From: Verrucomicrobiota bacterium
Lineage (GTDB): Bacteria; Verrucomicrobiota; Verrucomicrobiia; Limisphaerales; UBA8199
Assembly (NCBI GenBank): GCA_003176045.1
Contig: PSRM01000302.1
Coordinates: 1 to 47,554 of the forward strand
DNA length: 47,554 nucleotides
Direction of reading: 5' to 3'
Of this stretch, positions 32,891 to 39,626 are shown piece after piece. The notes beneath the pieces were generated by a model. It was given only the letters and a program-made list of their open reading frames with translations, did not search any database and was not told where the DNA came from. Each line of letters begins with the position of its first letter. Positions within the stretch are counted from its first letter, which is position 1. Both the position numbers and the translations under genes were made by a program.

Positions 32891-35800
32891 CAGACCTGCG
32901 GACGGGTTTGCACGACATACAGGTTGTCCTGCGAAACTGCGCCTTCGATGTCCTGGGCTGAACCGCAAAATCGCTCGATCTCCCGGCCCACGCGGGAAAT
33001 GCGATCAAGCAGATGGTTTCGGAATGACTCGTCCCACAGTAAGGGTTCTTGAGTGTAATCCAGGGTCACGGCCCGTGGCGGATCGAGCAGCACACTATCG
33101 TAAAGGCCGGCGCCTGCGTATTCGCCAAGATCTTCCCCGTTTGAGTCCGAACGGAATATCAGCCCGCTTCCGTAAAGGCCGACGCTTTTGCCCGGGTACG
33201 ACAGCATGGTAGTCGTTCCGGAGACCTTGTTCCAAACGAATCCGAGCGCGCGGCCGGGGTGATTGCCAACTAATGTCTCACCCAGGCCAAGGACGATTTC
33301 GCCAAAGAGTTCGTCTTTACTGCCATTCGCCGGATTCACGGTATGAAGCACGAAAGCGTAATCGGCCGGCACGACTTCCTGGATCAGCACTGCCATGTAC
33401 AGGCGGTCATGCGGAAATCCTGCCTGCACGCGACTGAAAAACGCGCGCTCGTTCCATTTCGATGCCCAAACCTGTTTGAGGCAATGCCAGCATCGGTCCC
33501 AGTCTTGGGGGCAGGGGAGGCCGCCCGTGGCCATAGCTTGTTGAAGTTCGAAGCGAAGCTCATTGGGCGCCGCGAGCGAGAGGACCGTTTGCTGGAGTTC
33601 GGAGAGGGTTTGCGAGAGCGCGCTAGCGTCTTGGAGTGCGGCTGTCCTCTGCCGCTTTGGATTTTGTTGGGTGGTGGCAGCAAAAGCGCCAGAGGACTGG
33701 CGCACTCCAAACGCTTCGCCAGTTTCGCCGCACTCCTTCGCTTCGGCGCGCAAGGTTTGGGCGATCTCATTGTACCGCTCGGGGACCTTCGTATTCTCGG
33801 CGAAGCCAAGCACCTTTTCGAATACGCCAAAAGGCACAGCCACTGCTCGGGGCACAGTTATTCCTTCGGGCAAATGGCCGTGCAGTTCGGCCAAATGCAG
33901 CGATTTCCCACCGACCAACCCCTCACTAAACTCCTCCATCGTGAGGGCGTATCTGCTGAAGCCTCTGGCGGAAATCGAGAGAGGGGCAGGGCGGCAGCGA
34001 GACTTGGAAGTCTCGGCTGCGCTCGCCCGTTGCTCGATTAACACGTCGCCAGCAGCATTCACAGTCAGGCCAAGAAATTGACCGGCCAGGGATTTCAAGC
34101 GCTCGATTGTTTCAGGATTATGGCAGGCAGCAAATAAGATTTTTGCGTTCCGGGCACGCACTGCCACATGTGAAACCATGTCCGTAACGTCCGGTGCCAG
34201 CACGGCTACGACCTGGTCCGGAACTTCTTCATCGCCCAGCACTCTCTGAGCGATTACGACGGTCGGTTCAGTGAATTTCTTTCCCTGGATCTCCTGGAGC
34301 GAACCCACGGCCAGCACCTTTCCGCTCACCGGGTCAACAGCTCGGCTGATGATTTGCCAGTCCCCGATTTTGGCGGCCTTTCGCAACAAAGGATCGAACT
34401 TTCTGAGCAGCATGGATAGCGCAAACCCCAGGCTGTTCCCGCGCACGACCTCCTCGCTGAATAATGTAATTGTCCATTCCTCCGCCTTAAACCCGCGGCC
34501 AAGCAGTTCGGCTTTGGGCTGCAGCAGCCGATAATAATGATCAATCCAGACGCCAAGCGCACGCGCAATCCGATCCGTAACGGATTTAGCGTGAAGTGAC
34601 CATCGCGGGCTCAAACGCGACTCGGTCTGCAACCGCTGCCAATGGCGCGAACAGGCGGCCAATTCAGGATCTTCGTACGAGAGAGTGACATTCTCCAAAA
34701 CGCAGGCGATCAGATCGGCCAGCGCTTCGCCTTCTAACGAAAGGTGAATATTCCGTTCGATAAGCCCTCGTAACATCTGCTCCAAAGCAAGGTCCAGATA
34801 GAGCAACTCGCGCAGGCCGCCGCTTCGATCCAGCAAGTCTGAGATCCGATTTCGCGCCTTCGTGATCTGTTGGACCTGTCCGCCCAGGCCGAAGCCTGCA
34901 TCATTGCGCCGCGACAAAAGCGTTCCCACCAGGCTTTGCAAATCCCCATCCAGTTGCCCCCGCGCCGAGTTGAAGGCACTCTCAAAATCGGTGCCGGCGT
35001 GGCTGGCTTTCAGGATTCTTAAGAAATTCTCGAAATCGTGGATCAGGCCGTCCTTCAGGTGCGGCACGAATTGTGGCTCAGTGCGGATAGGCCGTTCGAA
35101 GCTTTCCAGTCTTTCTCGTGTGACGCCTCCCTCGGCCAGCGCTGTGTAAAAAGCCTCTGAATTGCCATTGCTCCGCAAAAACTCAAGATATGCCTGACAA
35201 ATGACCACATCATCAGGCGTGGTGTTGTTGTGTAGCTTCTGGTGCCATTCCTCGAGGAAATGTCCGGTCACCTCCTTAACGTGATGGCGGTGCATGATAT
35301 TGAGGATCTCGTCGCGTATGCGCTGGCCTTCGCCACCGGGACCCACCGTGCTCAACATTAGCCTGGCGAGCGGCCGGGCGCCTGGCGTCGCGCCATGCAC
35401 ATCGGCCAATTTGCCGGTCAGCCGGTTCTGTGCATGGGCCAGTTCTCGCGGTTTGGTGTTGTAATTGCGCTGCCAGGTGAGCTGGCGGATTTGGGAAAAG
35501 CGAAGCCAGACGTAAAGCAGCGCCAGACTCTCGATGTCCGCTGCCGCCTGATCGAGCAAATCGTAGCACAGGTTGAACCGGTGCATTAAGGTCCAGGAGT
35601 TATGCGTCGTTTCAGCGCGGACGATTTCCTCTGCCAGACCAGCGCGGGCACCCGCGCCAGCTCCGGCGGCCAAACTTACGCTGCGCCGGTCGTTGATTGG
35701 CACGTAGAAGTTCCCTCCCCGATGCTTCAACCATCGCCCGCCGTCCTCGCCCTCCTTTAGCACAAACTGCAAGCCCAGGGGAACCTCGCGCCCCGTGAAT

Positions 35801-36576
35801 TCTATGCTCAATGCGCTAAGGTCACCTTCGGAATTGAAGGGGGTCTGGGCTGTCTGCGCCTGAAACAGGACCGTGCTCGGTCCGCGCGCCGATTCAGGCG
35901 GTAGCAGCCACTCATGCGGGGACCGTCGCGCAATTCCCCAGTGCAGCAACAAAGGCGCCGGGACATTTGAGAGCAGCCAAACACGAAAAGTCTCATCCCG
36001 TGGAGTGGCTGCAGCAGATCCGGCGTCTGCCTGATTGGTCGGGGTTCCTGTTGCTTCGCTTTTCGTCACCGCCGCGGCGAGTTGCCTTTGCCCCTCCACG
36101 TCGAAGATTCTCTCGAATATCGGCTTCGCACCGCCGAGCTTAGCCCGTAATGCCTCGGCCAGGGATGGCCCCAACGCGGGTGTTCCAGCCGCCACGGTCT
36201 TTGTCTGCGCTTTCAGCGACAGTGAAAGCCGGTAATTCTTTCCTTTGTTATTGTCCCATAGCTGTTCGTCCGGAAAGAAGATCACAAACTCCAGCGCCGA
36301 CCAATCCAGCGAATGTGATAACTGAATTCTCAGGCTCCATTTGCCGTTCTCTTTCGTGAACGGCGTCTGGAGTGCGCCACCACTCTCCCGTGTGCCAGAA
36401 GGCCAATCAGAGGAAGGGGGCACATGCCAGGTCTTCTCCTTTTCTCGTCGAACGCCCCAGTGCAACACACAAGGCTTGCTGCCGTAGGCCCGTACCGCAG
36501 GAGTGTGTGCCGGTTCGTCGTACTCAAGCTGAAGACGCACACCGCTCTGCGTTTCTATGATTTCGTTGTTTCTCAT
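32890..36576 (-). CDS. Alpha-glucan, water dikinase (GWD) homologue with two CBM45-like repeats
   Basis: 1228 residues from MRNNEIIETQSG; the extension upstream is repeat-like. Two CBM45-like starch-binding repeats are near residues 30-110 (VLHWGVRREKEKTWHVPP) and 205-290 (LLLHWGIARRSPHEWLLPP). GWD signatures follow: RQLTWQRNYNTKPRELAHAQ (about 370), EEWHQKLHNNTTPDDVVICQ (about 445), the phosphohistidine loop TDMVSHVAVRARN with His803, and the C-terminal ATP-binding end FRSDSNGEDLGEYAGAGLYD (about 1150). GWD transfers the beta-phosphate of ATP to C6 of glucosyl units in alpha-glucan and gamma-phosphate to water. Residues about 956-982 (NPKRQRTAALQ) are a repeat insertion. Coupled to the TIM-barrel isomerase. 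It is best known from plants and algae. Confidence 0.92.
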   Translation of the reverse strand: MRNNEIIETQSGVRLQLEYDEPAHTPAVRAYGSKPCVLHWGVRREKEKTWHVPPSSDWPSGTRESGGALQTPFTKENGKWSLRIQLSHSLDWSALEFVIFFPDEQLWDNNKGKNYRLSLSLKAQTKTVAAGTPALGPSLAEALRAKLGGAKPIFERIFDVEGQRQLAAAVTKSEATGTPTNQADAGSAAATPRDETFRVWLLSNVPAPLLLHWGIARRSPHEWLLPPESARGPSTVLFQAQTAQTPFNSEGDLSALSIEFTGREVPLGLQFVLKEGEDGGRWLKHRGGNFYVPINDRRSVSLAAGAGAGARAGLAEEIVRAETTHNSWTLMHRFNLCYDLLDQAAADIESLALLYVWLRFSQIRQLTWQRNYNTKPRELAHAQNRLTGKLADVHGATPGARPLARLMLSTVGPGGEGQRIRDEILNIMHRHHVKEVTGHFLEEWHQKLHNNTTPDDVVICQAYLEFLRSNGNSEAFYTALAEGGVTRERLESFERPIRTEPQFVPHLKDGLIHDFENFLRILKASHAGTDFESAFNSARGQLDGDLQSLVGTLLSRRNDAGFGLGGQVQQITKARNRISDLLDRSGGLRELLYLDLALEQMLRGLIERNIHLSLEGEALADLIACVLENVTLSYEDPELAACSRHWQRLQTESRLSPRWSLHAKSVTDRIARALGVWIDHYYRLLQPKAELLGRGFKAEEWTITLFSEEVVRGNSLGFALSMLLRKFDPLLRKAAKIGDWQIISRAVDPVSGKVLAVGSLQEIQGKKFTEPTVVIAQRVLGDEEVPDQVVAVLAPDVTDMVSHVAVRARNAKILFAACHNPETIERLKSLAGQFLGLTVNAAGDVLIEQRASAAETSKSRCRPAPLSISARGFSRYALTMEEFSEGLVGGKSLHLAELHGHLPEGITVPRAVAVPFGVFEKVLGFAENTKVPERYNEIAQTLRAEAKECGETGEAFGVRQSSGAFAATTQQNPKRQRTAALQDASALSQTLSELQQTVLSLAAPNELRFELQQAMATGGLPCPQDWDRCWHCLKQVWASKWNERAFFSRVQAGFPHDRLYMAVLIQEVVPADYAFVLHTVNPANGSKDELFGEIVLGLGETLVGNHPGRALGFVWNKVSGTTTMLSYPGKSVGLYGSGLIFRSDSNGEDLGEYAGAGLYDSVLLDPPRAVTLDYTQEPLLWDESFRNHLLDRISRVGREIERFCGSAQDIEGAVSQDNLYVVQTRPQV
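33631..33710 (-). repeat. In-frame imperfect palindrome in the GWD gene
   Basis: 26-base arms 33,631-33,656 and 33,685-33,710 with a few mismatches (TTGGAGTGCG ... CGCACTCCAA ends). Translated as SSGAFAATTQQNPKRQRTAAL, between the phosphohistidine and ATP-binding parts of the dikinase. Confidence 0.85.
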
Positions 36577-36741
36577 ACACCTGCGCCCAAAAGAATGCCA
36601 CCAAACTGCCTGACCCGCTATCGGGGGCAATGCTGAAAATCCGAAAACCGAAAGCCGAAACCCGCAATCCGAACTTGAATCGAGATCCTTTACCCGCTGG
36701 CTTCTAATCTGGTTGGAAAGACTGATGATCGCAATTGTCAC

Positions 36742-36769
36742 TTGCACGATAAGATTAGTACGATATATT
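36742..36769 (+). promoter_or_regulatory. Putative promoter of the membrane/DUF2071 cluster
   Basis: TTGCAC (36,742-36,747) and TATATT (36,764-36,769), 16 bases apart, the -10 box overlapping the left arm of the palindromic operator. Direction is towards the gene at 36,812. Confidence 0.5.
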
Positions 36770-36797
36770 CTGTATAGACAGAAATAACAGAATATAT
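36763..36797. promoter_or_regulatory. Palindromic operator, 11-bp perfect arms
   Basis: ATATATTCTGT (36,763-36,773) and ACAGAATATAT (36,787-36,797), exact complements 13 bases apart. Inside, TTCTGT-ATAG-ACAGAA forms a second, tighter palindrome (36,768-36,783), giving three half-sites in 35 bp. It sits just upstream of the first membrane-protein start and looks like a repressor binding site for a dimer or two dimers. Confidence 0.75.
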
Positions 36798-36811
36798 TGA
36801 ATAACCCTCTT

Positions 36812-37237
36812 ATGAATCCTCAATTCCTTACAGTTCTGCTGCGTATCGCCGGCCTTTGCCACCTCGGTCTGCTCTGCGCAGGCGCGTCCATGCCTGGCGC
36901 AGTGGACCTGCAGGTTCATCTAAGGACTTTGCCGCCTTTCATCCGGCGCTTGTTCGTGGTGTATTTCGGCTTTATTGGCTTAATCCTGATCGGTTTCGGA
37001 TCGCTTACATTTTTCTATGCGCGAGTCCTCGCCGGGGGAGAGCCGTTAGGGTGGGCTTTTTGCCTGCTTTGCACTGTATTCTGGGCTGTGCGTTTGATCG
37101 TTGCTGCCTTCGTTTTGGACGTGCGCCCGTACCTGACCACCCGGCTGTATCGGATAGGCTATTGGGCCTTAAATGTTGTGTTCATTTACCTGCTTGTGGT
37201 CTATGCCACAGCTCTTCTGGCAGGAGGTGCCAAGTGA
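36812..37237 (+). CDS. Small four-helix membrane protein, first of tandem pair
   Basis: 141 residues from MNPQFLTVLLRIAG; a TTG 15 bases upstream is less likely. Four hydrophobic helices, with PPFIRRLFVVYFGFIG, FYARVLAGGEPLGWAF and FWAVRLIVAAFVLDVRPY between and around them. No known family recognised. The following gene has the same layout and weak similarity (FWAVR against FWAIR), so the two look like an old tandem duplication that may form a heterodimer. The genes overlap by GTGA. Confidence 0.75.
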   Translation: MNPQFLTVLLRIAGLCHLGLLCAGASMPGAVDLQVHLRTLPPFIRRLFVVYFGFIGLILIGFGSLTFFYARVLAGGEPLGWAFCLLCTVFWAVRLIVAAFVLDVRPYLTTRLYRIGYWALNVVFIYLLVVYATALLAGGAK

Positions 37238-37641
37238 GCCGTTTGGTGTTCCTGCTTTATCTGGCTGCCGGATGCCAGATCGCCGTGGCTATTCTAAATT
37301 TATTTCTAGTGCGTCTTTTAAAATGGCAGGAGCCATTAGGCCGGATGCCGCTGCTGCTGCGCGAAGTTTTTCAGGTCCATGCATGGTTCATTTCCGTGAC
37401 GCTTGGGATTTTTGGCGCGCTGACCATGCGCTTTGCGGCGGACCTTGTGAGTGGCGCCAGCCCACTCTGCAAATGGCTGGCTGCAAGCATCGGCATTTTT
37501 TGGGCCATCCGAACGGTTCTGCAAGTCGCCTATTACAGCTCCAGTCACTGGCGCGGTCAGCCACTGCGGTTGTTAGCGCATATCACGCTCTTGCTGGTTT
37601 ATGGCGGGTTCGCGGCCGTCTATCTCTGCTGTGCATTTTGA
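37234..37641 (+). CDS. Small four-helix membrane protein, second of tandem pair
   Basis: 135 residues from a GTG that overlaps the preceding stop codon (GTGA); a good ribosome binding site, CAGGAGGTG, lies 5 bases upstream. It has four hydrophobic helices with REVFQVHAWFISVTLGIFGA, LCKWLAASIGIFWAIR and a C-terminal LLVYGGFAAVYLCCAF. It is weakly related to the gene before it. No known function. The DUF2071 gene begins 6 bp later, so all four genes here probably share one message. Confidence 0.75.
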   Translation: MSRLVFLLYLAAGCQIAVAILNLFLVRLLKWQEPLGRMPLLLREVFQVHAWFISVTLGIFGALTMRFAADLVSGASPLCKWLAASIGIFWAIRTVLQVAYYSSSHWRGQPLRLLAHITLLLVYGGFAAVYLCCAF

Positions 37642-37647
37642 TTTAAC

Positions 37648-38529
37648 ATGAACGCTGTTTCGCATAGACGCGGCCGGCAATTCTCCCTCTCCCCCGTGGA
37701 GGGGGAGAGGGCCGGGGTGAGGAGGAACTTCGACCAAAACTGCGGTTCCTGGAAAAATTATCCACTTTTAATCGCAGCCTGGGAGCGAGTGCTCTTTTTC
37801 CATTTTCTCTTCCCACCGGACCTCATTAGACCCGAGGTGCCTCCGGATTTCGATCTGGACCTGTACGAAGGTGAAGCCTGCGTGAGCCTGATCGCGCTGA
37901 CGATGCGGCATTTCCGGCCCTGCCGAACGTTATCCATTGCCGGGCTGTGCCGGCTCATTCGGACCCAACGGTTCTTAAATCTCCGCACGTATGTGCGCTG
38001 CGATGGTGAGCCCGGCGCTTTCTTTTTTCACGGTTGGCTTTCGCAACCTTTTGGCCTGGGACTTCCGTCACGCGCGCTTGGACTGTCCTACACCTTCGGG
38101 CTGCTCGATTACCAGCATGATCCAAAGAAGGGCCTGCTTGAGGGCGTCGTTCGAGAGCGGAATTCTCCGGAGCAGTTCAAGTATCGTGCTTTCATCGACC
38201 CAGGAATCAATGCTGAGTTCTGTCCGCCAGGTTCGCTCGCTGAATTTGCTCTCGAGAGATACACAGGGTTTTTCTCTTGGAAGGGATCGCCCTTTGCGTT
38301 CCGGGCGTGGCATCCGCCCTGGAAACAGGTTCAAATCAGCCCGACGATCAGGGACCACAACCTGGTGACCAGAAGGTTCCCATGGTTTGGAGAGGGACGC
38401 CTGGTTTCCGCGCACTTCGCGCCAGGATTTGAGGATGTGTGGTTGGGTCGGGTGCATAGAGTTCAACAAGGTTCCGGACGGCTTCTGCCAAAGCCTGGGT
38501 CTCGCAGCGCTCTTTTTGAGATGCCGTGA
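37648..38529 (+). CDS. DUF2071 family protein, first copy
   Basis: 293 residues. DUF2071 (YqjF-like) motifs: WERVLFFHFLFPPDLIRPEV, FLNLRTYVRCDGEPGAFFFH, AFRAWHPPWKQVQI and a C-terminal SAHFAPGFEDVWLGR. The family has an acetoacetate-decarboxylase-like fold; its role is unknown. The first 30 residues contain an in-frame palindromic repeat (SLSPVEGERAGVR), so the true N-terminus may be repeat-derived or an alternative start may lie near residue 40. It starts 6 bp after the membrane gene. Confidence 0.88.
   Translation: MNAVSHRRGRQFSLSPVEGERAGVRRNFDQNCGSWKNYPLLIAAWERVLFFHFLFPPDLIRPEVPPDFDLDLYEGEACVSLIALTMRHFRPCRTLSIAGLCRLIRTQRFLNLRTYVRCDGEPGAFFFHGWLSQPFGLGLPSRALGLSYTFGLLDYQHDPKKGLLEGVVRERNSPEQFKYRAFIDPGINAEFCPPGSLAEFALERYTGFFSWKGSPFAFRAWHPPWKQVQISPTIRDHNLVTRRFPWFGEGRLVSAHFAPGFEDVWLGRVHRVQQGSGRLLPKPGSRSALFEMP
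37684..37725 (+). repeat. In-frame ERAGVR-type palindrome in DUF2071
   Basis: 11-bp arms CCCTCTCCCCC (37,685-37,695) and GGGGGAGAGGG (37,701-37,711), followed by CCGGGGTGAGG. The same sequence and reading frame occur inside the TPR gene (2850-2893). Confidence 0.9.
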
Positions 38530-38538
38530 GAGCCAAGG

Positions 38539-38589
38539 AAAGTAGCGCAGGTTTCCAACCTGCTGAATCGCCGATTTCCAATCGGCAGA
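38539..38589. repeat. 51-bp repeat with two TCC-loop hairpins, copy 1
   Basis: Holds GCAGGTT-TCC-AACCTGC (38,547-38,563) and GCCGATT-TCC-AATCGGC (38,570-38,586). A nearly identical copy lies at 42,876-42,926. It separates the two DUF2071 genes. Confidence 0.95.
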
Positions 38590-38626
38590 ACGTCCGATCC
38601 GCAGCGCGCGGGCGTTTTGCTGAAAC

Positions 38627-39520
38627 GTGAAACGAGAGGCGGGAGCGGTGAAAACTCACGGTGCAACGGTAGATCTGCATGCAATAGAGGCTTTATCAAG
38701 CAGCCGGACTTTCCAGGGCCACGTGTTGTCGCATTGCAAATCGAACGAGTTGGCGAAGCGCCGATTGCTCTCTTTGCCTTTGGAGCCATTGTTCATCGCC
38801 GATTGGGATCGAGTCCTGATGATTCACTATGAGGTGGACGCGGGCAGGTTGCAGGCGGAAGTTCCCTTCGAGTTGGACCTGATGCGGGGCCGGGCCTTTG
38901 TCAGTCTGGTTTGCTTCACAATGCGGGGCATGCGACCAGGATTTGGTGGAGACCTCACCGCGTGGCCGTTAAAGCTGATCAGCACTCATGAATTCCTGAA
39001 TGTGCGAACCTATGTGAAGCACCGCCAGGAATCAGGCATTTACTTTCTGGTGGAATGGGTGCCCAATCGCGTGAGTGCCATTCTCGGCCCTGCTGTTTTT
39101 GGCCTTCCGTATAGGTTTGGACGAATCACTTATAATCATTTCTGGGAAAACGGAACGGTTACTTGCCACATTCGGGTCGACCTGAAGGAGGAGCGGCAAA
39201 CGCAATCGCGAGCGGAACGTCGTGCCCTCTCCTACGCTGGAACGATTGAGGAGCGAGCTGGATTCAAAAATTGTGAGGATGCCAGCCTCGATGAGTGGCT
39301 AATGGAGCGTTACACCGCATTTACGTGCCACAGGGGGCGGCGGCGGTTTTTTCGCGTTTGGCACGAGCCCTGGATGCAAACGCGGGCGAGTATTTCAATG
39401 AAAGAACAAACGTTGCTGGAAAGGAACTGGCCCCTCTTCCGCGACAGCCGGCTGATTAGCGCAAACTTCTCGCCGGGAGCCAGAAACGTCTGGATGGGCT
39501 GGCCGCATCGAACGCGGTAG
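38627..39520 (+). CDS. DUF2071 family protein, second copy
   Basis: 297 residues if the GTG at 38,627 is used; the first 50 residues look unlike the family and a later start is possible. Core: LFIADWDRVLMIHYEVDAGR, FLNVRTYVKHRQESGIYFLV, FRVWHEPWMQTRASISM and SANFSPGARNVWMGW. It is a paralogue of the gene 97 bp upstream (matching FLNLRTYV/FLNVRTYV and FAPGFEDVW/FSPGARNVW), again suggesting tandem duplication. Confidence 0.88.
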   Translation: MKREAGAVKTHGATVDLHAIEALSSSRTFQGHVLSHCKSNELAKRRLLSLPLEPLFIADWDRVLMIHYEVDAGRLQAEVPFELDLMRGRAFVSLVCFTMRGMRPGFGGDLTAWPLKLISTHEFLNVRTYVKHRQESGIYFLVEWVPNRVSAILGPAVFGLPYRFGRITYNHFWENGTVTCHIRVDLKEERQTQSRAERRALSYAGTIEERAGFKNCEDASLDEWLMERYTAFTCHRGRRRFFRVWHEPWMQTRASISMKEQTLLERNWPLFRDSRLISANFSPGARNVWMGWPHRTR

Positions 39521-39534
39521 GCTACCAAACAACC

Positions 39535-39621
39535 GTAGCAGCCGAGGTAACGAGGCTCTGATATTTTTTTGGAATGACCTGTTCGGCGAGGAGATTGGAG
39601 CCTCGTTACCTCGGCTGCTAC
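39535..39621. repeat. Perfect 24-bp inverted repeat, GTAGCAGCCGA family
   Basis: Arms 39,535-39,558 and 39,598-39,621 (GTAGCAGCCGAGGTAACGAG and complement) are exact. It sits between convergent genes and may act as a two-way terminator. Relatives: 7698, 20,435 and 29,246. Confidence 0.95.
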
Positions 39622-39626
39622 AAGGC

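Noticed and set aside
36577..36747. 57-residue N-terminal extension of the GWD gene
   Set aside because: Codons resemble AATCCGAAA-type repeats and the first CBM45-like region begins after MRNNEIIE.
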